Below are positions 1 through 8,698 of a stretch of DNA of 12,993 nucleotides, in pieces. Source of the DNA: an uncultured Alistipes sp. (GTDB lineage: Bacteria > Bacteroidota > Bacteroidia > Bacteroidales > Rikenellaceae); NCBI GenBank assembly GCA_947174295.1, contig CAMWIG010000038.1, positions 1 to 12,993 on the forward strand, in the 5' to 3' direction. The notes below the pieces were generated by a model, which saw only the letters and a program-made list of their open reading frames with translations, was not told the DNA's origin and ran no database searches. The position numbers were made by a program, and so were the translations under genes. The first letter of the stretch is position 1. Every line of letters starts with the position of its first letter.

Positions 1-1227
1 GTCGGTGACCACTATGGCGTTGTCGACAAGCATGCCCATGGCGATGATGAATCCCGCGAGCGACGTGCGGTTGAGTCCTTCGCCGAGAGGCTGCATAAGC
101 AGCAGCGTGCCGCCTATGGTAAACAGCAGCGACGAGCCGATGAGCACTCCCGACCGCCACCCCATTACGGCCATGAGCATCAGCACGACGATAACGACCG
201 ACTCGGCGAGGTTGAGCGCGAATGCGCGGTTGGCCTCGGCGGCGATTCGATCCTCGGGGTATAGCTCCGCAAGCGTCATGCCGACCGGCATCGACGCCGA
301 ATATGCCGCCAGCACGTCGTCGATGCGCCGGCCCACCTTCACCACGTCGGCCGTCGGTTCGGTCGAGATGCCTATTCCCACGGCACGCTCGCCGTCGACG
401 CGCATCAGCGTCGCAGGAGGCTCGGCATATCCGCGCTCCACGCGCGCGATGTCGCCCAGGCGGTACTGACGGCCGTCGGCAGCCATGAGCAGCTGATTGC
501 GTATGTCGTCCAGGGATTTGTATACTCCGTCTTCGAGTATGCGTATCGACATCTCGCCGGCTGGCTTCTCGCCGCTGTCGACAATCGTGTTCTGCGACCG
601 TATGGTCTCGACTATCGACTCGGGGCGTATCGAGAAGTTGGCGATGGCCGCCGGACTGACGTAGACGTTCACTACGGGCGTCTGCTCGCCGTAGAGCGTC
701 ACTTTCTGCACGCCGCGCACCGAGAAGAGCGATGTCTTGATGCGCTGCGCCCACTCGCGGAGCTCGCTCCACGAGAAACCGTCGTCGACCGACAGCGCGC
801 AATACATGCCGAACACGTCGCCGTAGTCGTCGCCCACCTCCACGGCCGACGCTCCGGCCGGCAGGCGCGACCCCACGTCGAGGGCCTTGCGGCGCAGCTC
901 GTCCCACAGCTGCGGAATCTCACCGGCCGGCGTACCTGGGTCGAGTTCGACCAGAATGCGCGACATGCCGTAGCAGGACTCCGAGGTTATCTTGTATACC
1001 GACCTCATCGACTGCACCTCGCGTTCGATGGGCTCCGTCACGAGCATCTCGACCTCCTCGGGCGAAGCGCCCGGATATCGGCACGAGAGCGCCGCACTCT
1101 TGATTACGAACGTCGCATCCTCCTTCTTTCCGAGGTTGACGAATCCGGCGGCACCGCCCAAAAGCAGCACCGCGAGGAAAAACCACACCGTCGATCGGTT
1201 TTTCAGCGACAGAAGCGGAAGATTCAT
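1..1227 (-). CDS. RND efflux transporter permease subunit, N-terminal part (cut by window edge)
   Basis: This is the first 409 codons of an inner-membrane proton-driven efflux pump of the RND (AcrB/HAE1-like) superfamily; the gene continues past the left edge. Reading the minus strand from the ATG at 1227, the protein starts MNLPLLSLKNRSTVWFF, with the first membrane helix at about residues 12-30. A porter-domain segment follows (RYPGASPEEVEMLVTEPIE, about 50-69), which is typical of the family. Helices 2-4 lie at about 340-409, ending in GMLVDNAIVV at 398-407. Asp402 matches the first of the two TM4 aspartates that relay protons in AcrB; the second is Asn403, a substitution common in non-AcrB RND branches. 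The start overlaps the adaptor stop codon (ATGA), so the two are translationally coupled. Substrate cannot be told from sequence. An outer-membrane TolC-like partner is not in the window and may lie further left. Confidence 0.93.
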   Translation of the reverse strand, partial: MNLPLLSLKNRSTVWFFLAVLLLGGAAGFVNLGKKEDATFVIKSAALSCRYPGASPEEVEMLVTEPIEREVQSMRSVYKITSESCYGMSRILVELDPGTPAGEIPQLWDELRRKALDVGSRLPAGASAVEVGDDYGDVFGMYCALSVDDGFSWSELREWAQRIKTSLFSVRGVQKVTLYGEQTPVVNVYVSPAAIANFSIRPESIVETIRSQNTIVDSGEKPAGEMSIRILEDGVYKSLDDIRNQLLMAADGRQYRLGDIARVERGYAEPPATLMRVDGERAVGIGISTEPTADVVKVGRRIDDVLAAYSASMPVGMTLAELYPEDRIAAEANRAFALNLAESVVIVVLMLMAVMGWRSGVLIGSSLLFTIGGTLLLMQPLGEGLNRTSLAGFIIAMGMLVDNAIVVTD

Positions 1228-2252
1228 CGTGCGAGAATTTTTACGCGTTCACCCTCGGCGAGACGGTATACGCCCGCCGTAACCACCGTATCGCCGGGCT
1301 CCACGCCGCTCTGCGCAATCACCCGGTCGCGGCCGAATATCTCGCCGAGCACCACCTCCGAACGGTACACCCTGCCGCCGGAGACCTTCCAGACGTAGGT
1401 ACCGCCCTCGGCCGGAGCGCAGACGGCCGTCAGCGGAAGCGCCACGGCCGACGGCACGTCGTCGCCGCTCTGCATGGTGACCGTGCACGACATGCCGGGA
1501 ATGATGTCGTAGCGCGACGTGTCGACATCGCGCAGCCGCAGCGAAACGGGGAATCCGTAGGCGTCGGACGACGTGCGGGCGTAATCCTTCAACACGGCGT
1601 CGAACCTTACGCCGCGATAGTTGTCGAACTCGACGTAGAAACGGGTCGATGGGTCGGCAATGGCCGAAAGCGCATTTTCGGGAATCGTGAACCCGACCGT
1701 CGTGCTCACGGGATTGACCAGACGAACGATGGTCTGTCCCGACTGCACGCGTTCGTAGGTGTCGACGTAGGTGCGCTCCACGACGCCGTCGAACGGCGCG
1801 CGCAGTTTGGTGTCGGCAAGCATGTCGACGGCATTTTCATAGGACGATTTGGCCTGGGCGTAGCGCGTGCGCGACGATTCGAACTCCTGCCGCGATACGG
1901 CTTCGTGAGCCAGCAGACGCTGCATTCGCGCCAGCTGGGCATCGGCCTCCTCGTAGACCGAACGGGCCGAGGCCACCTGCAACTCCACGTCGCGCGGGTT
2001 CAGCTGCGCCAGCAGCGCACCGCGGGTCACGCTCTCGCCCTTCGAGACGTCGACCGAACTGACCTGCCCGGCGATTTTGAAGGCAAGGTTCACAGCGTCG
2101 TCGGCCGTGGCCATTCCAGCGAAATCCTTGTCTACATACGAGGCATGCGCGGCGACGGCGACCTTGACGGGCCGCACGGTCTCGTGCGGCGGCTCCGCAT
2201 GCGAACAGGCCGCAGCCGCCGCAGCAAGCGATATGATAAGCGAACGATACAT
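1224..2252 (-). CDS. RND efflux periplasmic adaptor subunit (HlyD/MFP family), lipoprotein
   Basis: This 342-residue membrane-fusion protein should link the RND pump encoded next to it to an outer-membrane channel. The N-terminus MYRSLIISLAAAAAACSHAE is a lipoprotein signal peptide with a lipobox ending at Cys16, so the mature protein is probably anchored by lipid on the periplasmic side of the inner membrane. It has the usual order of parts: a first lipoyl half (FKIAGQVSSVDVSKGESV, about 58-75), an alpha-helical hairpin (about 90-145) with coiled-coil-like charged repeats, a second lipoyl half (LRAPFDGVVERTYVD, about 150-164), a beta-barrel (about 180-260), and a membrane-proximal domain at the C-terminus. 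Length is slightly short of the usual 350-400. The stop overlaps the pump start by 4 bp. The ATG at 2252 is required because the signal peptide begins there. A 15-bp hairpin ends six bases upstream of the ATG. Confidence 0.92.
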   Translation of the reverse strand: MYRSLIISLAAAAAACSHAEPPHETVRPVKVAVAAHASYVDKDFAGMATADDAVNLAFKIAGQVSSVDVSKGESVTRGALLAQLNPRDVELQVASARSVYEEADAQLARMQRLLAHEAVSRQEFESSRTRYAQAKSSYENAVDMLADTKLRAPFDGVVERTYVDTYERVQSGQTIVRLVNPVSTTVGFTIPENALSAIADPSTRFYVEFDNYRGVRFDAVLKDYARTSSDAYGFPVSLRLRDVDTSRYDIIPGMSCTVTMQSGDDVPSAVALPLTAVCAPAEGGTYVWKVSGGRVYRSEVVLGEIFGRDRVIAQSGVEPGDTVVTAGVYRLAEGERVKILAR

Positions 2253-2257
2253 AAAAC

Positions 2258-2294
2258 GAAAATTGACTCTTCCGTCTGCGAAGAGTCAATTTTC
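2258..2294 (-). terminator. Perfect 15-bp hairpin between the BT_3928-type gene and the efflux adaptor
   Basis: The arms 2258-2272 and 2280-2294 are perfect inverted complements (GAAAATTGACTCTTC and its complement) around a 7-base loop. It lies 27-63 bases after the stop codon of the upstream gene and ends six bases before the adaptor ATG. Because the stem opens with an A-run and closes with a T-run, it could end transcription in either direction. It also covers the place where ribosomes would bind for the adaptor, so an attenuator or translational control role is equally possible. Confidence 0.6.
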
Positions 2295-2320
2295 ATACCA
2301 TCCGAATAGCCCGAAAAGGG

Positions 2321-3418
2321 TCAAAGGTCCATATCGCGGCAATTGCGTTTGTCGACTATCGTTCCGCTGTCGAGCACCACCACGCCGTTCCTGGCGCGCA
2401 GCATGGTTTTCAGCGTCGTTGCGTCGACATTGTAGCAGCGCACCTCCTCGCTTCCGAAGGCACGGTACGTCACCTCGTGCAACGGGTCGGCCGTAAGAAG
2501 CACTACCGTCTGGCCGTTCTGCACGGCACGGCGTATCGCGGCTTCGAAACGGAGCGAGCAACGGCGGCCCACGCCGTCCAGACGCGTCGCGCAGAGCATA
2601 TGGACACGCCCCTCGCGACTCAGAATCTCGGCCGTGGCGTCGCCTTCGGCATCGCGTATCGAAAACTCGGCTACCGTGGGATGTATGGCCGACGGCGCAC
2701 TCGCGGTGCGCGTATCCACCCACTCCCACGTCGAGGCGTCCTGCCACTCCTTGTCGTCGAGACGGAATTCGCGCGTGCGGCCCGTTTTCAGATTTCGGTA
2801 CACGAGAATCGTCTCGGGTGCGGCCTCCACGGCCACGGCGTTGCGTCTGGTCTCGTCGAGATTGACACCTATCTTGTAGGGCAGCATGTCGACCAGCGGC
2901 AGATGACGGCACGAATAGATGCCGATGCCCATCGACAGCGAGAAGAAGAGAGCCGTCAGAAACAGCTCCGTCGTGCGGAAGGCGAATATCTTGTCGGGAC
3001 GGTAGCGCCGCCAGACGACGTAGGCCATAGGCAGCAGCACCAGATTCTTGGCGAACGTCTGCCACGGCGAGAGCTTCAACGCATCGCCGAAACATCCGCA
3101 ATCCTCGACCGGCAGCCACGTTGCGCTGAGGAACGTTATGACCGTAAAGAGCGACATCGAGGCCAGCGTGAATATCGACACCAGCCGTATGCGCACCTTG
3201 AACAGCAGCATCAGACCCATCATCAGCTCGGCGCCGCAGAGCCATATCGAGAACTCCATGCTCCAACGTTCCAGCGCATCGAGTCCGTATATCGACAGGT
3301 ACTCGTTGACCCTGAGCGCCGTGCCCCACGGGTCCACCGACTTGACGAATCCCGAGCAGATGAACGTCGCAGCCAATACCGCACGGCACACGTGCGCCGC
3401 TATTTTCACAGCCTTCAT
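2321..3418 (-). CDS. BT_3928-family protein: DoxX/MauE-like membrane domain with C-terminal extracytoplasmic domain
   Basis: This 365-residue membrane protein matches the Bacteroidetes family known as BT_3928 (DoxX/MauE-like); no biochemical role is established that I know of. The N-terminal half has about five hydrophobic helices (roughly residues 8-25, 56-74, 78-99, 121-137, 150-168). Between helices 3 and 4 it carries DCGCFGD (106-112), the paired-cysteine motif typical of MauE/DoxX proteins thought to act in extracytoplasmic thiol chemistry. The C-terminal part (about 200-365) is soluble and contains a segment, QTVVLLTADPLHEV, that looks like a thioredoxin-type strand-loop without an obvious CxxC pair; that fold is only a guess. 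I chose the ATG at 3418 because it overlaps the tmk stop (ATGA); starts at 3433 or 3424 are also in frame but overlap tmk more. Translation is probably coupled to tmk. Confidence 0.83.
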   Translation of the reverse strand: MKAVKIAAHVCRAVLAATFICSGFVKSVDPWGTALRVNEYLSIYGLDALERWSMEFSIWLCGAELMMGLMLLFKVRIRLVSIFTLASMSLFTVITFLSATWLPVEDCGCFGDALKLSPWQTFAKNLVLLPMAYVVWRRYRPDKIFAFRTTELFLTALFFSLSMGIGIYSCRHLPLVDMLPYKIGVNLDETRRNAVAVEAAPETILVYRNLKTGRTREFRLDDKEWQDASTWEWVDTRTASAPSAIHPTVAEFSIRDAEGDATAEILSREGRVHMLCATRLDGVGRRCSLRFEAAIRRAVQNGQTVVLLTADPLHEVTYRAFGSEEVRCYNVDATTLKTMLRARNGVVVLDSGTIVDKRNCRDMDL

Positions 3419-4116
3419 CTGCATTGTCCGCAACAGTTTTTCAACGCGATGTCGAGCGCCGCGCGTATTCTACCGAAAATCTCGTCGGGCGAGGCCATTC
3501 CTCCGTCCGCGGCCGAACAGTCGCCCACGCGCAGCTCGGAATCGTCCTGCGCGACATCGAGATAGACTCGCCGCACCTGCTGCTGCAACGAGAGCGACGA
3601 CTCATGGATGTCGGCGGCACCGTGCAGGTAGTCGCGGTCGTCGCCCGTTCGCGCCTCGGTGAGCTTGCGCTCGGTGAACGCGAACGGCACATCGAGAAAC
3701 AGCGACACGTCGGGACGCGGTATGTCGTTGTGGCCGTATTCGAGTTCGAGAATCCATCGTGCCAGACGGCGGCGCTCCTCTTCGTCGGTCAGCTTCGCGC
3801 ACTGGTATCCTATGTTCGAGCAGACGTAACGGTCGGCCACCACCACCTTGCCTTCGGCCAGCCATGCCCGTATCCGGGCAGCCGCCTCGGCTCTGTCGCC
3901 GGCATATATCAGCGCCACGAGGTAGGGGTTGACCGTTTCGAGCGACCCCAGCTCCCCGCGCAGGAAGCGGGCTATCAGCTCGCCGTAGACCGGGGCGTCG
4001 AAGCGCGGGAAGTGCACGAATTCGGTTTCGCGCCCCATGCTCTCGAACATGCGGCGCACGTTGGCTACCTGCGTCGATTTGCCGGCTCCGTCCAGACCTT
4101 CAAGTACGATAAACAT
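3415..4116 (-). CDS. tmk: Thymidylate (dTMP) kinase
   Basis: This enzyme phosphorylates dTMP to dTDP with ATP in the cytoplasm, a required step of dTTP synthesis. The 233-residue protein has the P-loop GLDGAGKST at 7-15 and the DRY motif (Asp95-Arg96-Tyr97, in VVVADRYVCSNIGYQ). It also has a LID-type segment, ERKLTEARTGDDRDYLHG (149-166), followed by ADIHE, as is usual in Bacteroidetes thymidylate kinases. The ATG at 4116 places MFIVLEGLDG at the N-terminus as in relatives. An in-frame ATG at 4140 would add eight residues (MNKLEKTD) and cannot be fully excluded. The last bases overlap the next gene by ATGA. The C-terminus is cysteine-rich (KNCCGQCR), which is unusual for the enzyme and may be a lineage quirk. 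Upstream lies a 142-bp spacer after sufS with hairpins, so tmk probably has its own promoter, though none is clear. Confidence 0.95.
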   Translation of the reverse strand: MFIVLEGLDGAGKSTQVANVRRMFESMGRETEFVHFPRFDAPVYGELIARFLRGELGSLETVNPYLVALIYAGDRAEAAARIRAWLAEGKVVVADRYVCSNIGYQCAKLTDEEERRRLARWILELEYGHNDIPRPDVSLFLDVPFAFTERKLTEARTGDDRDYLHGAADIHESSLSLQQQVRRVYLDVAQDDSELRVGDCSAADGGMASPDEIFGRIRAALDIALKNCCGQCR

Positions 4117-4223
4117 ATCCGTTTTTTCTAATTTATTCAAGTTTTCTTTTTCGACAGTCCTCTATCGCCAGACCGGCTGTCAGCTCCCGGCCGGCGGCCT
4201 GCACGTCCTGCTATTTTCCGACC

Positions 4224-4245
4224 GTCAGTCTGTTCTCAGACCGAC
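4224..4245. repeat. Small hairpin in the sufS-tmk spacer
   Basis: Arms 4224-4231 (GTCAGTCT) and 4238-4245 (AGACCGAC) pair over 8 bp, with one mismatch that becomes a G-U wobble in the minus-strand RNA, around a 6-base loop. On the minus strand it comes directly after the T-run of the candidate sufS terminator. It has no T-run of its own and may be a 3' stabilising structure or part of the tmk leader. Confidence 0.4.
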
Positions 4246-4270
4246 AAAAAATACTGAATTATCTCAGCAT
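4246..4270 (-). terminator. Candidate intrinsic terminator of the suf operon, overlapping the end of sufS
   Basis: On the minus strand the last codons of sufS (ATG CTG A) pair with TCAGTAT after the stop: arms 4264-4270 and 4251-4257, 7 bp including one G-U, loop of 6. A run of T residues (4250-4246) follows directly. The stem is short, so strength is uncertain, but the position at the end of the operon fits well. Confidence 0.5.
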
Positions 4271-5476
4271 TCTCACCGCCCGGCGCACTCCGGCTTCCAG
4301 CGCGTCGACCTCGGCCGCAGTGTTGTACATCGCCAGCGATGCGCGGCACATTCCCGCGATGCCGTAGTGCGACATCACTGGCTCGGCGCAGTGGTGCCCC
4401 GTGCGCACGGCTATTCCCATCTTGTCGAGAATCATTCCGAGGTCGTAGTTGTGCACTCCGTCGACATTGAACGAAACGATAGAACATTTATTGTCCGTCC
4501 GCCCGTAAATCGTCACGCCGTCGATTGCCGACAACGCACGCTCGGCTCGCACCAACAGCTCATGCTCGTGCCGCTCGACGGCCTCCATGTCGAGCCCTTC
4601 GAGAAAACGCACCGCCTCGCCGAGCGCTATCGCACCAATGAAGTTGGAGGTGCCGGCCTCGAATTTCAACGGCAGCGGAGCATATGTCGTGCGTGCGAAT
4701 GTCACCTTGTCGACCATGTCGCCGCCGCCCATGAACGGAGGCATGGCCTCCATGATTTCGCGCCGGCCGCAGAGCACGCCGATGCCGGTCGGGCCGTAGA
4801 GCTTGTGCCCCGAGAATGCGTAGAAGTCGCAACCGAGCTCCGCCACGTTCACTCCGCCGTGCACCACGCCCTGGCATCCGTCGACCATGACCAGAGCCCC
4901 CGCAGCATGCGCCGCGTCGATTATCGGCCGCAGGTCGGGACGCGTGCCGAGCGTGTTCGAGGCCTGCGTGACGGCCACCATGCGCGTGCGCGAGTCGATT
5001 AGCGACGGCAGCAGCTCGGTGCGCAGACGCCCCGCGTCGTCGAACGGCAGCACTCGTATTTCGGCGCCCTTGCGCCCGGCGACAATCTGCCACGGCACGA
5101 TGTTGGAGTGGTGCTCCATTTCGCTCACGACGATATTGTCGCCCGCACGGAGCGCCATTTCGCCCCACGAGTAGGCCACGAGATTTATCGACGCCGTAGC
5201 TCCCGAGGTGAAGACCACCTCCTCTCTCTCGCGCGCTCCGATGAACGCGCGTATTCGTTCGCGCGCGGCTTCGTACATCGTCGTGGCCTCGGCCGACAGA
5301 TGGTGCACGCCGCGGTGTATGTTGGCATTCTGCTCGCGGTGCAGACGGTCGATGCAGTCGATGACGCATCGCGGCTTCTGCGCCGTGGCTCCGCTGTCGA
5401 GATAGACCAGCGGACGGCCGTATACCTCACGGCCGAGAATCGGAAACTCTTCGCGTATCTTTTCGACGTCGAACAT
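4259..5476 (-). CDS. sufS: Cysteine desulfurase SufS
   Basis: This PLP-dependent enzyme takes sulfur from L-cysteine to supply the SufBCD scaffold with persulfide sulfur. The 405-residue protein aligns well with class II (SufS/CsdA) desulfurases. The PLP lysine is Lys225 in SGHKLYGPTGIG, the PLP-stacking histidine lies in EMEHHSNIVPW (His122/His123), and the catalytic cysteine is Cys363 in RTGHHCAEPVM. The substrate-carboxylate arginine is Arg378 in GMCRASLAMYNT. The PLP-aspartate loop reads VDGCQG (198-203), where many relatives have VDGAQ. I chose the ATG at 5476 because it follows the sufD stop after one base and gives the family N-terminus MFDVEKIREEFPIL; an in-frame ATG at 5500 would overlap sufD. 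No sufE or sufU gene for a sulfur-transfer partner is seen in the window, so it may be encoded elsewhere. Confidence 0.97.
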   Translation of the reverse strand: MFDVEKIREEFPILGREVYGRPLVYLDSGATAQKPRCVIDCIDRLHREQNANIHRGVHHLSAEATTMYEAARERIRAFIGAREREEVVFTSGATASINLVAYSWGEMALRAGDNIVVSEMEHHSNIVPWQIVAGRKGAEIRVLPFDDAGRLRTELLPSLIDSRTRMVAVTQASNTLGTRPDLRPIIDAAHAAGALVMVDGCQGVVHGGVNVAELGCDFYAFSGHKLYGPTGIGVLCGRREIMEAMPPFMGGGDMVDKVTFARTTYAPLPLKFEAGTSNFIGAIALGEAVRFLEGLDMEAVERHEHELLVRAERALSAIDGVTIYGRTDNKCSIVSFNVDGVHNYDLGMILDKMGIAVRTGHHCAEPVMSHYGIAGMCRASLAMYNTAAEVDALEAGVRRAVRMLR

Positions 5477-5477
5477 G

Positions 5478-6299
5478 TTACAGTCTTTCAAGCTTGGCAT
5501 TCAACTCCGCGAGCAGCGCCTCGCCCGCCTCCTCCACGGCACAGCGCATGACCACGTCGGCCACGAATCCTTCGATTTGCAGGCGGCGCGCCGCATCCTC
5601 GCTCAGTCCGCGCTGACGCATGTACAGCACGGCATCGCTGTCCATCTGACCGACCGTCGCACCGTGCGAGCACTTCACGTCGTCGGCGTAAATCTCCAAC
5701 TGCGGCAGGGTCGTTATGCGCGCCTCGTCGCCCAGCGTGAGGTTGCGGCTCGTCTGCCGTGCGTCGGTGCGCTGCGCATCGGGCGCAACGTAGACCATCC
5801 CCTCGAAACGCCCCTCGCCGCGACCTGCCGCCACGCCCTTCACTGTCGAAGCGCTTCGGCAGTCGGCGACGTTGTGCTCGACCCGAATCTTCACCTGCGC
5901 ATGCTCGTCGTCGCCCGCAAGGAAGACACAGCCCAAATCGCACTCGGCCTGCGCACCGTCGAGAGCCGTACGGTACTCGGCGCTGCCGTCGCCCGCGACG
6001 ACCGAAGTCAAGGCCACGCGGCTCGCAGCCCCCTGCGCGATGCGCATCGTCGAACGGCCGCCGACGAAGAGCTCTACGATGCTCAGCGAAGCGCCGTCGC
6101 CAACGGCGACATCGACCGTCGAGCAGCACCCCGCGCCGTGGCTCAGCACCAGACGCGCCTGCGCGCCGTCGGCCACCGCGACGCTCAGCCGCCCGGGATT
6201 GCACACGGCTACCGGCGCAGCCTGCCCTCCGTCGAACCGCAGCTCGGAGCCGGCCGACTGTCGGCACGAGTCCGAAAGCATGTAATCCGAAAATCCCAT
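5478..6299 (-). CDS. sufD: Fe-S cluster assembly scaffold protein SufD, N-terminally reduced form
   Basis: SufD pairs with SufB and the ATPase SufC in the SufBC2D complex that builds new Fe-S clusters in the cytoplasm. This protein is 273 residues, against about 420-450 in typical SufD. The conserved C-terminal core is intact: a right-handed beta-helix region rich in Gly/Ala/Val repeats (about 30-185), then RNLTLGDEARITTLPQLEIY (185-204) and DVKCSHGATVG (207-217). Cys210 and His212 match E. coli SufD Cys358 and His360 at the SufB-SufD interface. A C-terminal helical tail contacting SufC follows (about 231-273). What is missing is the N-terminal helical domain. It is not hidden by a frameshift, since the sufC stop lies only four bases upstream of the ATG. 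The start at 6299 is therefore firm. sufS starts one base after the stop, so sufC-sufD-sufS are tightly packed. Confidence 0.92.
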   Translation of the reverse strand: MGFSDYMLSDSCRQSAGSELRFDGGQAAPVAVCNPGRLSVAVADGAQARLVLSHGAGCCSTVDVAVGDGASLSIVELFVGGRSTMRIAQGAASRVALTSVVAGDGSAEYRTALDGAQAECDLGCVFLAGDDEHAQVKIRVEHNVADCRSASTVKGVAAGRGEGRFEGMVYVAPDAQRTDARQTSRNLTLGDEARITTLPQLEIYADDVKCSHGATVGQMDSDAVLYMRQRGLSEDAARRLQIEGFVADVVMRCAVEEAGEALLAELNAKLERL

Positions 6300-6303
6300 G
6301 GCG

Positions 6304-7056
6304 TCACTCCTTATAGTCGTTAATCAGCCAGTCGTAGCCCTCGCGTTCGAGTTTCAGAGCCAGCGACTTGTCGCCCGAGTGGATGATGCGGCCCTTGTAG
6401 AGCACGTGCACGTAGTCGGGCACGATGTAGTCCAGCAGACGCTGGTAGTGCGTTATGACCACCGTGGCGTTGTCGGCCGTCTTCAACTTCGTGACGCCCG
6501 TAGCGACTATTCGCAGAGCGTCGATGTCGAGACCCGAATCGGTCTCGTCGAGAATCGAGAGCTTCGGGGCGAGCATCGCCATCTGGAAAATCTCGTTTTT
6601 CTTCTTCTCGCCGCCCGAGAACCCTTCGTTCACGGCGCGCGACGTCATCTTGGGGTCGAGCTCCACCACGGCGCACTTCTCGCGCATCATGCGCAGGAAC
6701 TCGGCAGCCGTGAGCGGCTCCTCGCCGCGATACTTGCGCTGCTCGGCCACGGCCATCTTCATGAAGTTGGCCATCGTCACGCCCGGAATCTCCACCGGGT
6801 ACTGGAATCCGAGGAACAGACCCTCGCGCGCACGGTCTTCGATCGGCATCTCCAACAGATTGCGGCCGAGGAACGACACCTCGCCTTCGGTCACCGTAAA
6901 CTTCTCGTTTCCGGCCAGCACCGATGCGAAAGTACTCTTTCCCGAGCCGTTGGGGCCCATTATGGCGTGCACCTCGCCAGCACGGACTTCGAGGTCGATA
7001 CCGCGAAGTATCTCCTTGTCGCCCACCGACGCATGTAAATTCTTGACTGATAACAT
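6304..7056 (-). CDS. sufC: Fe-S cluster assembly ATPase SufC
   Basis: SufC is the ABC-type ATPase that drives shape changes in the SufBC2D scaffold; it is cytoplasmic and has no transport role. The 250-residue protein has Walker A GPNGSGKST (34-42), a Q-loop in GFQYP (Gln85), and the signature SGGEKKKNE (147-155), the SufC variant of the ABC signature. Walker B is LSILDE (167-172), followed by TDSGLD, and the switch histidine is His203 in VVITHYQRLL. Length matches the family. The ATG at 7056 gives MLSVKNLHASVGDKEIL as in relatives; an in-frame ATG at 7086 would add ten lysine-rich residues from an AT-rich leader and is less likely. A 181-bp spacer with a large inverted repeat separates it from sufB, unusual inside this operon. 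Confidence 0.97.
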   Translation of the reverse strand: MLSVKNLHASVGDKEILRGIDLEVRAGEVHAIMGPNGSGKSTFASVLAGNEKFTVTEGEVSFLGRNLLEMPIEDRAREGLFLGFQYPVEIPGVTMANFMKMAVAEQRKYRGEEPLTAAEFLRMMREKCAVVELDPKMTSRAVNEGFSGGEKKKNEIFQMAMLAPKLSILDETDSGLDIDALRIVATGVTKLKTADNATVVITHYQRLLDYIVPDYVHVLYKGRIIHSGDKSLALKLEREGYDWLINDYKE

Positions 7057-7111
7057 ATCGTTTCTTTTTTTATATTTTTCATTCATTTGCGGACAAAGCG
7101 CCCTGCCGTCG

Positions 7112-7234
7112 TTTTTCGATTTTAGAGGAGCGGATTTCGGGCTTCGCGAGCTTGGCTCGGACGGGACATACTTGCGGTATTTCCCGTTCGCAAGAAGGAG
7201 CGAAGTGCGGAAGCCGCCCTATAAAATCGAAAAG
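7112..7234. repeat. Nested imperfect palindrome in the sufB-sufC spacer
   Basis: The outer arms TTTTCGATTTTA (7113-7124) and its exact complement (7222-7233) are perfect over 12 bp. Just inside them, the GC-rich stretches at 7125-7150 and 7197-7221 also resemble each other's complement with gaps. In the middle, CTTGCG/CGCAAG (7171-7176, 7189-7194) overlaps a competing pair ACGGGA/TCCCGT (7161-7166, 7182-7187). The size of about 123 bp, the AT-rich ends and the GC-rich nested core suggest a REP- or MITE-like dispersed repeat; no second copy is in this window. It could fold into a long RNA hairpin between sufB and sufC. Confidence 0.65.
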
Positions 7235-7237
7235 AAC

Positions 7238-8698
<1,461 letters not shown>

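Noticed and set aside
2286..3389. A 367-codon open frame on the minus strand in another frame of the BT_3928-type gene
   Set aside because: The frame at 2321-3418 has membrane helices, the DCGCFGD motif and an ATGA overlap with tmk; this alternative is arginine- and glycine-rich without any such features.
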